Assembly (NCBI RefSeq): GCF_007992455.1
Contig: NZ_BKAH01000014.1
Location: forward strand, 1 to 57,108
DNA: 57,108 nt
DNA from: Microbacterium saccharophilum
GTDB lineage: Bacteria; Actinomycetota; Actinomycetes; Actinomycetales; Microbacteriaceae
Direction of reading: 5' to 3'
In this document: piece after piece, positions 29,665 to 38,118 of the stretch
How the letters are laid out: the number at the start of each line of letters is the position of its first letter
How positions within the stretch are numbered: position 1 is the first letter of the stretch
The notes under the pieces: generated by a model
The model's input: only the letters and a program-made list of their open reading frames with translations
Database searches by the model: none
What the model was told of the DNA's origin: nothing
Position numbers and translations under genes: made by a program

Positions 29665-30924
29665 ATGACCGTCATCGCCGCCACCGCGCGGGAGCGCATG
29701 CTGCTGGCCAAGGACGCCTCGCGGAGCGTCGGGCTTCTCACCGACGCGCAGAAGGCCGACCTGCTGCGCGCCATCGCGGACGGCATCGACGCCGCGGCGG
29801 CGGAGATCGTCGCCGCCAATGCCGAGGATCTCGAGCGCGGCCGCGCGAACGGCCTCTCGGCCGGCCTGCAGGACCGCCTCCGCCTCGACGAGGCGCGCGT
29901 GCACGCCCTGGCATCCGCCGTGCGCGACGTCGCCGACCTGCCCGACCCGGTCGGACGGGTCCTCGAGGAGCGGACGATCGCCGGCGGCGTGCGGCTGCAG
30001 AAGGTCTCCGTGCCGTTCGGCGTCATCGGATCGATCTACGAGGCACGCCCCAACGTCACCGTCGACATCGCCTCGCTCGCCCTCCGGGCCGGGAACGCCG
30101 TGGTCCTGCGCGGCGGCAGCGCCGCCCAGTCATCCAACGCCGCCCTCATCGCCGTGATGCGGGGCGTCCTGGCCGCGCAGGGAGTCGACCCCGAGGCGAT
30201 CCAGACCGTCGACGACTTCGGCCGCGACGGCGCCCGCGAGCTCATGCGCGCCCGCGGACTCGTCGACGTGCTCGTCCCGCGGGGGAGTGCGGAGCTCATC
30301 CGCACCGTCGTCGCCGAGTCGTCGGTCCCTGTCATCGAGACGGGAGCCGGCGTCGTGCACATCGTGCTCGACTCGTCCGCGCCGCTGGACTGGGCGCGCG
30401 ACATCGTCGTGAACGCGAAGGTGCAGCGGCCCAGCGTCTGCAACGCCGTCGAAACCGTCCTCGTCCTCCGCGACGCCGCCGAGCGGCTCGTCCCGCCCGT
30501 CGTCGCGGCGCTGCAGAGCGCCGGCGTCACGGTGCACGGCGACGCCGATGCCCGGCGCCTCGCGCCCGGCATCGTGCCCGCCACCGAGGAGGACTGGGCG
30601 ACCGAGCACATGAGCCTCGACCTCTCGCTGCGGATCGTCGACGACCTCGACGAGGCGCTCACGCACATCCGCACGTACTCCACACAGCACACCGAGTCCA
30701 TCATCACGACCGACGATGCCCACGCCGAGCGGTTCCTCGCCGAGGTGGACGCCGCCGTCGTGATGGCGAACGCCTCGACGCGGTTCACCGACGGAGGCGA
30801 GTTCGGCTTCGGTGCGGAGGTGGGCATCTCGACGCAGAAGCTGCACGCGCGCGGGCCTATGGGCCTCCCTGAGCTCACGAGTGTGAAGTGGCTCGCCCGC
30901 GGGTCCGGGCAGATCCGGTCCTGA
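29665..30924 (+). CDS. proA: Gamma-glutamyl phosphate reductase
   Basis: A 419-residue aldehyde-dehydrogenase-like enzyme that reduces glutamyl-5-phosphate to glutamate semialdehyde, the second proline step. 'VPFGVIGSIYEARPNVT' is near residue 115, the catalytic Cys is in 'QRPSVCNAVET' near 258, and 'GEFGFGAEVGISTQKLHARGP' forms the C-terminal signature. No ribosome site is visible before the ATG. Confidence 0.96.
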   Translation: MTVIAATARERMLLAKDASRSVGLLTDAQKADLLRAIADGIDAAAAEIVAANAEDLERGRANGLSAGLQDRLRLDEARVHALASAVRDVADLPDPVGRVLEERTIAGGVRLQKVSVPFGVIGSIYEARPNVTVDIASLALRAGNAVVLRGGSAAQSSNAALIAVMRGVLAAQGVDPEAIQTVDDFGRDGARELMRARGLVDVLVPRGSAELIRTVVAESSVPVIETGAGVVHIVLDSSAPLDWARDIVVNAKVQRPSVCNAVETVLVLRDAAERLVPPVVAALQSAGVTVHGDADARRLAPGIVPATEEDWATEHMSLDLSLRIVDDLDEALTHIRTYSTQHTESIITTDDAHAERFLAEVDAAVVMANASTRFTDGGEFGFGAEVGISTQKLHARGPMGLPELTSVKWLARGSGQIRS

Positions 30925-30929
30925 CCGCC

Positions 30930-30935
30930 TAAACT
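30930..30935 (+). promoter_or_regulatory. -10 box TAAACT
   Basis: TAAACT lies 35 bases before the ATG of the 71-aa membrane protein and may drive the nadD-rsfS cluster. Confidence 0.4.
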
Positions 30936-30970
30936 GGGCCGAGCGCCACCCGAACCGAAACGGAGCACGA

Positions 30971-31186
30971 ATGACCCTCGCCACGATCGTCGCCCTCGCC
31001 ACCGAGGAGCACCACGGCAACGTCCAGGCGGAGACCTTCGTCTTCGGCATCATCGCCTTCGTCGTCTTCCTGCTGCTGGGCTTCGTCACGCTGTCCTACC
31101 GCAACGTGGCCAACCGCCACGCCCACAAGGCGGAGGCGTACGCGCAGGCTCACGGCGCCGAACTCCAGGCAGGGCACCACCACTAG
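30971..31186 (+). CDS. 71-aa single-pass membrane protein
   Basis: A small protein with one strong helix ('FGIIAFVVFLLLGFVTL') and a His-ending tail. It has CGGAG before the ATG. Its position between proA and nadD suggests a conserved actinobacterial small membrane protein of unknown function, ten bases ahead of nadD. Confidence 0.75.
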   Translation: MTLATIVALATEEHHGNVQAETFVFGIIAFVVFLLLGFVTLSYRNVANRHAHKAEAYAQAHGAELQAGHHH

Positions 31187-31195
31187 GCCGCGCGG

Positions 31196-31792
31196 ATGGC
31201 AGCCACGCGCGCCCCGCGCATCGGTGTGATGGGCGGAACGTTCGACCCGATCCACCACGGGCACCTGGTGGCGGCCAGCGAGGTCGCCCAGTCGTTCGAC
31301 CTCGACGAAGTGATCTTCGTGCCGACCGGCATCCCGTACCAGAAGGAGAAGGTCTCGCCCAGCGAGCACCGCTACCTGATGACGGTGATCGCGACCGCAT
31401 CCAACCCGCAGTTCACCGTCAGCCGGGTCGACATCGATCGGACGGGCCCGACCTACACGATCGACACGCTCCGTGATCTGCACGCGCAGCGACCGGACTC
31501 GGAGCTCTTCTTCATCACCGGCGCAGACGCCATCGCGCAGATTCTCAGCTGGAGGGACCATGATGAACTCTGGGACCTCGCTCATTTCGTCGCCGTCTCC
31601 CGACCGGGGCACGTCCTGAGCACCGCAGGACTGCCCACCGACGATGTGAGCATGCTCGAGATCCCCGCCCTGTCGATCTCGTCGACGGACTGCCGGGCCC
31701 GCGTCGGACGCGGACACCCGGTGTGGTACCTCGTCCCTGACGGCGTCGTCCAATACATTGCGAAGCACCACCTTTACCGGAGCGAGGCATGA
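31196..31792 (+). CDS. nadD: Nicotinate-mononucleotide adenylyltransferase
   Basis: A 198-residue enzyme of NAD synthesis that adenylylates nicotinate mononucleotide. The nucleotidyl-transferase motif '[12 protein letters not shown]' is at 13-24 and the C-terminal 'SISSTDCR' (ISSTxxR) near 161. ATGA overlap with the next gene. Confidence 0.95.
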   Translation: MAATRAPRIGVMGGTFDPIHHGHLVAASEVAQSFDLDEVIFVPTGIPYQKEKVSPSEHRYLMTVIATASNPQFTVSRVDIDRTGPTYTIDTLRDLHAQRPDSELFFITGADAIAQILSWRDHDELWDLAHFVAVSRPGHVLSTAGLPTDDVSMLEIPALSISSTDCRARVGRGHPVWYLVPDGVVQYIAKHHLYRSEA

Positions 31793-32949
31793 GCACACCC
31801 GACCAGCCGGAGACTCCTCAGCTGACCCGCCGCCAGCTGCGCGAAATACGCAACACCGCATCGACCCCCATCATCACGCCCGACATGGCACGCGCCGAGA
31901 CCGGGGAGACCCCGGTGACGGATGCCGCGGCGGAGGCCCCGGCGGAGGTTCCCGCGCCCGCGTCCGCGCCGGTCGCACCGCTTCCGCGCGCCGCCGTGCC
32001 CGTGGACATCCCCGAGGCGCCGATCGCCGACTCGGCCGTCGACCTGGGCGGCCACGCCCTCACCCGCCGCGCCGCCCGTCAGCAGGAGCGGCTCCGCACC
32101 GCGGCGATCCCCGTGCAGTCCGCCGCTCCGGCAGGCGACGCCCCGGCCGACGGGGCCGCCGGGTCCGCCGGGCAGGATGCCGGAGACCCGGTCGAGGAGC
32201 TCGTCGCCACGCGCGACGACGCTCCCGAGGACTCCGCGTCGACCGGCCCCGTCACGGCGGTCATCGAGGCGGAACCGGACGTGGCCGAGGACGCAGAACC
32301 GGCATCGGCGGAGGCAGCGGAGACAGCGGTCGACGAGGCACCGGCGTCCGACGACTCCGTGCCCGTGGCGGCCGAAGATGCCGAGCCCGTCGAGCCCGGC
32401 GAGCACTCCGACGCAGCCGAGCCCGAGGAGGCCGCGCCCGCTGTCGCCGGTGCGGCGTTCGGCCTCGGGCGCAGCGATGAGCCCGCCGAGGTCGACATCG
32501 AGATCGCGCTGCCGCCATCCTTCGACCAGATGCTGCCCCGCGGCGGCAACGGCGGCGCGTCCCTGTCGACGGCGAACGCGCTCATCCTCTCGCAGACGCC
32601 CGAGACCGGATCGCTGGTCTCTCCCGTCGCCGCGACCGGCGAGGTGCTCATCACCGGCACCTTCGCCCTCCCGGACACCTACGGCTCCACCGGACGTGTC
32701 CCCGGCTCCGCCGACGGCAAGGACGTCGACGCCGTCCTGCTCGACGGCGAGCTCCCTTCCGCCTCCTCTCCGACGCCGATCGCCGCCAGCGCGGCGGTCA
32801 GCACCATCAAGAGCGCTGAGGACATCATCCGTCCCCCGGCGCCGGAGAAGGGCAGCAAATTGATGATGGCGCTGGCCATCACGGCGGGCGTCCTCGCGCT
32901 CGCCCTGGCGGGGGTCCTCATCCTCGCCTTCGTGACAGGAGTGTTCTGA
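31789..32949 (+). CDS. 386-aa Ala/Pro/Glu-rich protein with C-terminal membrane helix
   Basis: No family recognised. The first ~290 residues are low-complexity and acidic, with a small recurring '[15 protein letters not shown]' amphipathic stretch near 85 that resembles the 'LTRRQLRE' opening of the protein. The C-terminal '[21 protein letters not shown]' is a clear transmembrane helix near 360-380, so most of the protein would be cytoplasmic, tethered to the membrane by its tail. It sits between nadD and rsfS in translational overlap with both. Confidence 0.75.
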   Translation: MSTPDQPETPQLTRRQLREIRNTASTPIITPDMARAETGETPVTDAAAEAPAEVPAPASAPVAPLPRAAVPVDIPEAPIADSAVDLGGHALTRRAARQQERLRTAAIPVQSAAPAGDAPADGAAGSAGQDAGDPVEELVATRDDAPEDSASTGPVTAVIEAEPDVAEDAEPASAEAAETAVDEAPASDDSVPVAAEDAEPVEPGEHSDAAEPEEAAPAVAGAAFGLGRSDEPAEVDIEIALPPSFDQMLPRGGNGGASLSTANALILSQTPETGSLVSPVAATGEVLITGTFALPDTYGSTGRVPGSADGKDVDAVLLDGELPSASSPTPIAASAAVSTIKSAEDIIRPPAPEKGSKLMMALAITAGVLALALAGVLILAFVTGVF

Positions 32950-33326
32950 TGGCAGCAAGCGAACAATCGCACCGGATGGTGCAGATCGCGGCAGCCGCCG
33001 CGGATTCCAAGGGCGGGGAGGACTTCGTCGCCTTCGACGTCTCCCAGCCCCTCCCGCTCGTCGACGCGTTCCTGCTGGTCACCGGCCGCAGTGAGCGCAA
33101 CGTCGCGGCGATCGCCGACGAGATCGAGGACCAGCTCCTCCAGGCGGGCTTCAAGCGCCTGCGCCGTGAGGGCCGGCAGGAGTCCCGCTGGGTGCTCCTG
33201 GACTTCGGCGACCTCGTCGTGCACATCTTCCACGAGGAGGAGCGGGTGTACTACGGCCTCGAGCGGCTGTGGAAGGACTGCCCCGTCATCGCGGTGGACA
33301 TTCCGACCCACACCACCGCGCAATAG
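32949..33326 (+). CDS. rsfS: Ribosome silencing factor
   Basis: A 125-residue RsfS/YbeB protein that binds L14 and blocks subunit joining when nutrients are low. It contains 'FVAFDVSQPLPLVDAFLLVTG', 'NVAAIADEIEDQL' and 'WVLLDFGDLVVHIFHEEERVYY', all standard. TGATG overlap with the upstream gene. Confidence 0.95.
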   Translation: MAASEQSHRMVQIAAAAADSKGGEDFVAFDVSQPLPLVDAFLLVTGRSERNVAAIADEIEDQLLQAGFKRLRREGRQESRWVLLDFGDLVVHIFHEEERVYYGLERLWKDCPVIAVDIPTHTTAQ

Positions 33327-33359
33327 GCGTCGTGGTTCGCGGCACCCCTCGGCGTGTAG

Positions 33360-33365
33360 TAATCT
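33360..33365 (+). promoter_or_regulatory. -10 box TAATCT of tRNA-Ala
   Basis: TAATCT lies 27 bases before the tRNA-Ala 5' end. Confidence 0.4.
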
Positions 33366-33392
33366 AGTGGGGTTGCCGCGAGCGGCGACGGA

Positions 33393-33468
33393 GGGCCTGT
33401 GGCGCAGCTGGTAGCGCACCTGCATGGCATGCAGGGGGTCAGGGGTTCGAGTCCCCTCAGGTCCACCA
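33393..33468 (+). tRNA. tRNA-Ala (GGC), CCA encoded
   Basis: A 76-nt gene: acceptor GGGCCTG/CAGGTCC, anticodon stem CCTGC/GCAGG with GGC in the loop, T loop TTCGAGT and an encoded CCA. It is followed within ~160 bases by an excisionase and an integrase, which marks it as an insertion site. Confidence 0.95.
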
Positions 33469-33470
33469 AA
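33445..33470 (+). other. Putative attL core at the tRNA-Ala 3' end
   Basis: Tyrosine integrases usually target the T arm and 3' end of a tRNA gene and leave it intact; here the integrase gene follows. The boundary is inferred from position; a matching attR copy was not seen in the window. Confidence 0.45.
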
Positions 33471-33495
33471 ACTCCCGGTAAAGCACCGAAACTTC

Positions 33496-33513
33496 ACTCC
33501 CTGATCAGGGAGT
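33496..33513. repeat. 18-bp perfect palindrome ACTCCCTGATCAGGGAGT
   Basis: It lies 28 bases past the tRNA-Ala and 113 bases before the excisionase ATG. A related AACTCCC copy occurs at 33470-33476. It could be an excisionase or integrase arm site, or an operator. Confidence 0.5.
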
Positions 33514-33625
33514 TGGAATGTTTGGTAGTCGTTTACTGGACACTTCGCCGAGTCGCCGCAGGGCGCTTTCGAGCCTTCTCGGAGTATCTGGAAGGTACGC
33601 GGCACAGCCCGCGCACCTTCGCGAT

Positions 33626-33859
33626 ATGGACGGCGTCAGCACTTCAGATTCGGGACACGGGAACTATGTCTCGCTCGCTGAGCTTGCCGCGCAGCTGAAG
33701 GTCTCCGTCCAGACGATCTACGACCTTCGCAGCAAGGGGCGCGGCCCCCGCGGGTTCCGTGTCGGCACCCAGTTGCGGTTTCGCGAGAGCGAGATCGACG
33801 CGTGGGTCGAGCGCATGGAGCTCGCCGACGAGCAGCGCCACGCCGGCGGCGCATCGTGA
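33626..33859 (+). CDS. Excisionase/AlpA-family DNA-binding protein
   Basis: A 77-residue MerR-like helix-turn-helix protein of the excisionase (Xis/AlpA) type: 'YVSLAELAAQLKVSVQTIYDLR' then 'GFRVGTQLRFRESEIDAWVER'. It should bend attachment-site DNA to direct excision or control the integrase. Its stop overlaps the integrase start as GTGA. An earlier in-frame ATG at 33518 would add 36 unrelated residues. Confidence 0.85.
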   Translation: MDGVSTSDSGHGNYVSLAELAAQLKVSVQTIYDLRSKGRGPRGFRVGTQLRFRESEIDAWVERMELADEQRHAGGAS

Positions 33860-35127
33860 ACGGTGGGCGGCCACGCACCCTGATCGGTTCGTACGGGACC
33901 ATCAGCGTGACCAGGCGCGGAACGTCCTACGTGGCGCTGGCGCGCATTCGCGACGCTGACGGGCGCCTGCGTAGAGTGACCGGTGCCGCGCGCACCGACT
34001 CGGCGGCCCGGGCGAGGTTGAAGCAGCGACTGCTCGAACGGCCGAGCTTTGGTACGGGTGGCTTGCTTGATCTCACCAGCTCGTTCCGTGACCTCGCCGA
34101 ACTGTGGCTGGAGGACCTCGCGCTGCAGAAGCTCTCTGAGGGAACGAAGGACAACTACCGCGACGACCTGCGCCTCCATGTGTTGCCGCAGTTCGAGCAC
34201 TTCACTCTGGGGGAGATCACGACCGGGCGCGTCGAATGGTTTCTGCGTTCTGAGGCCGCTGTGTCCTTCTCCCGAGCGAAGCACTCGCGGACAATGCTCA
34301 ATCTTCTGTTCGGGTTTGCGCTCCGACACGATGCGATTCCGCGCAACCCCGTGCAGGGCACCAGCCCACTCCGCCGACCCAAGGGCGAGCCGCAGGCGCT
34401 GACGGTCGACCAGATCAACGCGATCCGTGACGCCGCAGGTCGCTGGCGCACCGGTCCCGACGTCAAGGGCCCCAAGCCCGATGGTCAGGTGCGCGACATC
34501 ATCGAAGTGCTTCTCGGCACCGCGCTCCGCATCGGCGAGTGCCTTGCCCTCCGTGTGTGCGACGTCGATGACGGTCCAAGTGGGATGACGATCTCGGTGA
34601 AAGGGACGGTCGTGTTGCGAACGGGGAGCGGCGCTGTGCGTCAAGATCACCCGAAGACCGAGCACTCAATCCGCCGCATCGCGGTCCCCGACTTCGCAGC
34701 TGCCGTGCTTCGCGCACGCCTCGCCGGCATCCCGACCAGTGACCATCAACGGACGATCTTCGCCAACCGCGCAGGCAAGCCTCTCAGCCCGTTCAACGTG
34801 CGGCGGACCTTCCGCGCGTTTCTCGAGCTGGCGGATCTCGCGGGGGAGGGGATCACCCTTCGCTGGTATCGGCGCACGGGCGCCACGGTCATCGCGCGAG
34901 GTGCGAGCGCCGACGCTGCCGCGACCTTCCTCGGCCACGGATCGACGGCGATCACAGAGGGGCACTACATCGAGCCCGACCGCACCGTGGACCGGGGGCC
35001 AGCAGGAATCCTCGAACGGACTCTGCGCCGCACGAATCCGGACACCTCGCTTCTCTCGACAGACAACGGGGCGGCTGACGATCCGGCGCTCGACTTCCTC
35101 GATGAGGAAGACACCGAAGCCGCGTAG
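33856..35127 (+). CDS. Tyrosine site-specific recombinase (integrase)
   Basis: A 423-residue phage-type integrase. An arm-binding N-terminus (1-70) is followed by a SAM-like core-binding domain (about 75-160) and the catalytic domain. Visible catalytic residues are Arg 225 in 'TALRIGE', Arg 339 in 'LRWYRRT', His 361 in 'LGHG' and nucleophile Tyr 371 in 'GHYIEPD'. The His that usually precedes the second Arg by three residues is an Arg here. It would integrate the element at tRNA-Ala. The GTG start overlaps the excisionase stop. Confidence 0.93.
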   Translation: MNGGRPRTLIGSYGTISVTRRGTSYVALARIRDADGRLRRVTGAARTDSAARARLKQRLLERPSFGTGGLLDLTSSFRDLAELWLEDLALQKLSEGTKDNYRDDLRLHVLPQFEHFTLGEITTGRVEWFLRSEAAVSFSRAKHSRTMLNLLFGFALRHDAIPRNPVQGTSPLRRPKGEPQALTVDQINAIRDAAGRWRTGPDVKGPKPDGQVRDIIEVLLGTALRIGECLALRVCDVDDGPSGMTISVKGTVVLRTGSGAVRQDHPKTEHSIRRIAVPDFAAAVLRARLAGIPTSDHQRTIFANRAGKPLSPFNVRRTFRAFLELADLAGEGITLRWYRRTGATVIARGASADAAATFLGHGSTAITEGHYIEPDRTVDRGPAGILERTLRRTNPDTSLLSTDNGAADDPALDFLDEEDTEAA

Positions 35128-35139
35128 GAGAGGATCGAC

Positions 35140-35421
35140 CTACCGGTTCGGGGCGCTTCGGCCCCAACTCGCGATCGGTCCACCTCTCGGCCCATGGGCT
35201 TGAATGAACGCGGCGTGTACGTGCTCGCAGGCGACGTTGAGGCTCGTTGACCAGCCGATGACCTCTCCCTGGAAGGTGGCGCGGTAGCGGACGTCGGTGG
35301 CGTTCACGCGGCGGATCTCGATGGTGCCATAGACGCGCTCGAACCCGTCGAGCAAGCTCCACGTGCCCGGCGGACCTTCCCTCGCCGCGATGATCGGGTG
35401 CCATCGGCTCGACTCGGCCAT
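35140..35421 (-). CDS. 93-aa hypothetical protein of the element
   Basis: Unrecognised. It has 'WHPIIAAREGPPGTWSLLDGF', 'YGTIEIRRVN' and 'YRATFQGEVIGWSTSL', suggesting a small beta-rich fold of the kind common in mobile elements. The ATG at 35421 has GGAGGAG upstream. Convergent with the integrase. Confidence 0.65.
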   Translation of the reverse strand: MAESSRWHPIIAAREGPPGTWSLLDGFERVYGTIEIRRVNATDVRYRATFQGEVIGWSTSLNVACEHVHAAFIQAHGPRGGPIASWGRSAPNR

Positions 35422-35515
35422 TGGGTCTCCTCCTCCAGCCGAACACCCATGAGCGTAGAACGGGTCACAGACACCGCCGGGCGTCCCTTGGGCGCGCCAT
35501 GTGCACCTTCCTGCC

Positions 35516-35791
35516 ATGAGCGATCGTGAGCGCGCTGACGCCGTCCTGGAGCACGTAGCTGTGCTCGCCTTCCTCTACTACCCCGGCATCGAGGCGGATG
35601 ATCCGAGCTACAGCCTCGACGAGGACATCGATTGGTGTCTGGCGCGGCTCGGTGACGTGTCCGACGCCGAACGGGGCCGGATCGCCGAGCTGTTCGCGCG
35701 CGCCATCACGGACCCCACCGCGACGCGCGAAGAGTTGTTCACTGCGCTCGCGGAGCTCGACGGCGTGTTCGTCGCAGATGACCATGAGTGA
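35516..35791 (+). CDS. 91-aa acidic hypothetical protein
   Basis: Unrecognised acidic alpha-helical protein ('DERAD'-type start; 'YSLDEDIDWCLARLGDVSDAE'; 'ITDPTATREELFTALAELDGVF'). Its stop overlaps the start of the next gene, so the pair is coupled. Confidence 0.65.
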   Translation: MSDRERADAVLEHVAVLAFLYYPGIEADDPSYSLDEDIDWCLARLGDVSDAERGRIAELFARAITDPTATREELFTALAELDGVFVADDHE

Positions 35792-36752
35792 CACCCACCC
35801 GAGTGATGAAGAGCGTGCGGCCCGCCTGGCCGCACAGCGGAAGGCCTGGAACGACGCGCACCCGGGCTACTACGCCGAGTACCGGGAGCGCAATCGCGAG
35901 GACATCCGTCGCAAGAACCGTGAGCGTGAGCGTGATCGCGCGCAACGTGAGCGCGAGGAGAAGGCTCGACGCCAGAAGGGCATCGATCGCGCGACGGCGT
36001 GGGCGAAGGAGCACCCAGAGGAGCGCCAGCGAGCGCGCGAGCGGTACAAGCAGAAGCATCCCGAGGCGTACAAGCAGGCTCAGCGCGACTACTACCACCG
36101 GAATCGGGACGCGATCGCCGAGCGTCGTCGCGCACGTGAGGCGGCCGACCCTCAGAAGGCGAATGAGGCCCGTCGCCGCGCCGTCGACCGCGCCAGGGCC
36201 GGCGGGCGGGACTCGGCCTGGTCGCCCACTCCTGAACAGCGTGCGACGTATCGTGAGCGCGAGAACGAAGCGAGGCGCCTCGCGCGTCGCCGAGCACGCG
36301 CCGGGCTACCCGAGCGACAGCTCCACCGGGTGCACGCTCCGGATCGACGCCACAACGACGCTGCAGCGGACGAGTTCTTCGCGAAAAGGCGCAGTGGTCA
36401 GGAAGTCGCTCGCATCAGAGAGCAAGACGTGCCGACCCCACCCGAGTTGGTTCACGCGATGCAGGAGCGTTCGGAGAACCGTCGTGTCGTCCGCGAGATC
36501 CTCGCGATCGCCGAGGAGTACTTCGCCGAACACGAGGTGGAGCTTCGTGCGCGGGTCGCTGAGGTCTCGCGGGCGCGCTTCAGGGGTGGGATGCTGCCGC
36601 TCGACGTGCACACGGAGCCCCGCCGTCACGCGCTCGAGTTCGCGAGCCGTGGCTACCTGAGGGCGAGTGTTGCGTCGCCGACGTCGTCGATCACCGTCTT
36701 CCGCTGGCTCACGACCGACCTCGCCAAACGCGGACCTGAGATCTCGCTCTGA
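35784..36752 (+). CDS. 322-aa charged, repeat-containing protein
   Basis: Unrecognised. The first ~190 residues are strongly charged (Arg, Glu, Lys) and carry about three copies of a ~40-residue unit centred on HP followed by a Tyr/Arg-rich stretch: 'HPGYYAEYRERNRE' (~27), 'HPEERQRARERYKQK' (~78) and 'HPEAYKQAQRDYYHRNRD' (~92). A helical middle and a less charged C-terminal domain ('HALEFASRGYLRASV', 'FRWLTTDLAKRG') follow. Such repeats occur in actinophage proteins of unknown role and may bind nucleic acid. It overlaps the preceding gene. Confidence 0.65.
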   Translation: MSDTHPSDEERAARLAAQRKAWNDAHPGYYAEYRERNREDIRRKNRERERDRAQREREEKARRQKGIDRATAWAKEHPEERQRARERYKQKHPEAYKQAQRDYYHRNRDAIAERRRAREAADPQKANEARRRAVDRARAGGRDSAWSPTPEQRATYRERENEARRLARRRARAGLPERQLHRVHAPDRRHNDAAADEFFAKRRSGQEVARIREQDVPTPPELVHAMQERSENRRVVREILAIAEEYFAEHEVELRARVAEVSRARFRGGMLPLDVHTEPRRHALEFASRGYLRASVASPTSSITVFRWLTTDLAKRGPEISL

Positions 36753-36873
36753 CGGACTCACGTGCGGACAGTTGCACCATGGGGTACCCGCGATGCGGGT
36801 GCGGTCGACTGTGTCGCGGTTGCCGTCCCGCGACCAAGTTGAGCCGCTGCAGTGCGAGGTCGGCATCGACTGC

Positions 36874-36879
36874 TAGGTT
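36874..36879 (+). promoter_or_regulatory. -10 box TAGGTT of the NERD gene, leaderless start
   Basis: TAGGTT ends six bases before the GTG at 36886. Confidence 0.45.
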
Positions 36880-36885
36880 CGGCGC

Positions 36886-37692
36886 GTGACTGAGGAGTCG
36901 GCGAGTGCGGACAAGCAGATGCGGCTGCGGTACGCCGGCACTTGTCGGTTGTGCGGCGACGATCTGCGCGCTGGGCGGGAGGCCATATACGAGCGCGCGA
37001 CGAAGACGGTGCGATGCGTCGCATGCCCGTCCGTGACCGAGCCGGCAGCAGACATCGCCGGCGGCTCTGCACGCCGCGAGTACGAGAGACGCAAGAACGC
37101 CCGCGAATCACGGATCAGAAGCAGCCACCCCAAGCTTGGGTGGCTGATCCTCGCTTTGACGGACGAGCCGCAGAGCACAAGGGCATGGGAGCGTGGCGCA
37201 GTCGGTGAGGAACTTCTCGCATCGCGTCTCCAAGAACTCCCCGACACGGCGCGTGTCCTTCACGACCGCCGGATCCCCGGCACACGTGCCAACATCGATC
37301 ACATCGTGGTCACGCCGACGGGGGTCTGGGTCATCGACACGAAGCGCTACAAAGGCAGGCGCCCCAGATTGCAAGTTGAGGGTGGCCTGATCCGTCCACG
37401 TAGTGAATCGCTGCGGATCGGCGGGCGCGATGGCACGAAACTCGTCGCCGGCGTCACGACTCAGGTCGAAAGTGTGAGGGACGCCATCGCCGATCCGGCG
37501 GTCACGGTGACCGGAGTGCTGTGCTTCGTTGAGGCGGACTGGCCGCTCATCGGCGGGGACTTCATCGTCGGCGGGATCCACGTCGTGTGGCCCCGACTGC
37601 TCGTGAATCGGATCATTCCCGCCAACGGAGCCTCGATCGATGCGGATACCGTGTACCGCCGGCTCACCGAGACATTCCCCCTACACCGATAG
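36886..37692 (+). CDS. NERD-domain nuclease-like protein with zinc-ribbon
   Basis: A 268-residue protein. The N-terminus has two CxxC pairs (Cys 20/23 and 44/47), a likely zinc ribbon. A NERD (nuclease-related) domain follows, with 'GAVGEELLASRLQEL' near 105, Asp 138 in 'ANIDHIVVTPTGVWVIDTK' and the D-x-K pair (Asp 151, Lys 153), matching the PD-(D/E)XK-like core. It could cut or bind DNA. NERD proteins are often found in mobile elements and defence-related loci, but target and role are unknown. Monocistronic with a leaderless GTG start. Confidence 0.82.
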   Translation: MTEESASADKQMRLRYAGTCRLCGDDLRAGREAIYERATKTVRCVACPSVTEPAADIAGGSARREYERRKNARESRIRSSHPKLGWLILALTDEPQSTRAWERGAVGEELLASRLQELPDTARVLHDRRIPGTRANIDHIVVTPTGVWVIDTKRYKGRRPRLQVEGGLIRPRSESLRIGGRDGTKLVAGVTTQVESVRDAIADPAVTVTGVLCFVEADWPLIGGDFIVGGIHVVWPRLLVNRIIPANGASIDADTVYRRLTETFPLHR

Positions 37693-37727
37693 CGACTTGC
37701 ACGGCACCGCTTTGCAGAAGGGTTCAC

Positions 37728-37946
37728 ATGGCGTACCGAATCATCGATGACGGACACGAGTGCCGAGGGTGTTGGCCCTTGCAGGAGGCTGCGTTCGAAA
37801 ACGAGCTCGAGGAGATCGTCGCCCACGAGGATCCGAACGGTCGATTCATCACCATCGCCGGCCCGCATTGGTACGTCGAGCGCTACTCGCTCGACGTACC
37901 AATGGCCAAGGCATGCCTGGAGGCTCGCGGCCTCGATTGGCGATGA
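37728..37946 (+). CDS. 72-aa hypothetical protein containing a perfect inverted repeat
   Basis: A short ORF with 'GAAGGG' before the ATG. It contains 'CRGC' near residue 12 and an acidic middle. The C-terminal third is encoded by a perfect 17-bp inverted repeat, so 'HWYVER' and 'LDVPM' appear together on this strand and also in the reverse frame. Whether the protein is real or the DNA/RNA structure is the functional part is unclear. Confidence 0.45.
   Translation: MAYRIIDDGHECRGCWPLQEAAFENELEEIVAHEDPNGRFITIAGPHWYVERYSLDVPMAKACLEARGLDWR
37866..37904. repeat. Perfect 17-bp inverted repeat, 5-base loop
   Basis: CATTGGTACGTCGAGCG, loop CTACT, then the exact complement. It is longer and more perfect than most terminator stems here and is not followed by T residues. 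It could be a recombination or replication site of the element, a protein-binding site, or an RNA structural element. Confidence 0.7.
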
Positions 37947-38118
37947 CACCTTGCACTCGGGCGCTGATTGCGGGTTCGTGGCCGCGTCGGGCATGCTGAT
38001 CTCGGTGTAAGTCCGGACTGGCATCCCGCAGGGCCTGGGTTGGATAGAGCCGCAGGCTCGGACGTTGGTCGGCAGGCTAGGCCGAAGCGCGTCGTTTCCT
38101 CACATGAAGGGAGCGGCG

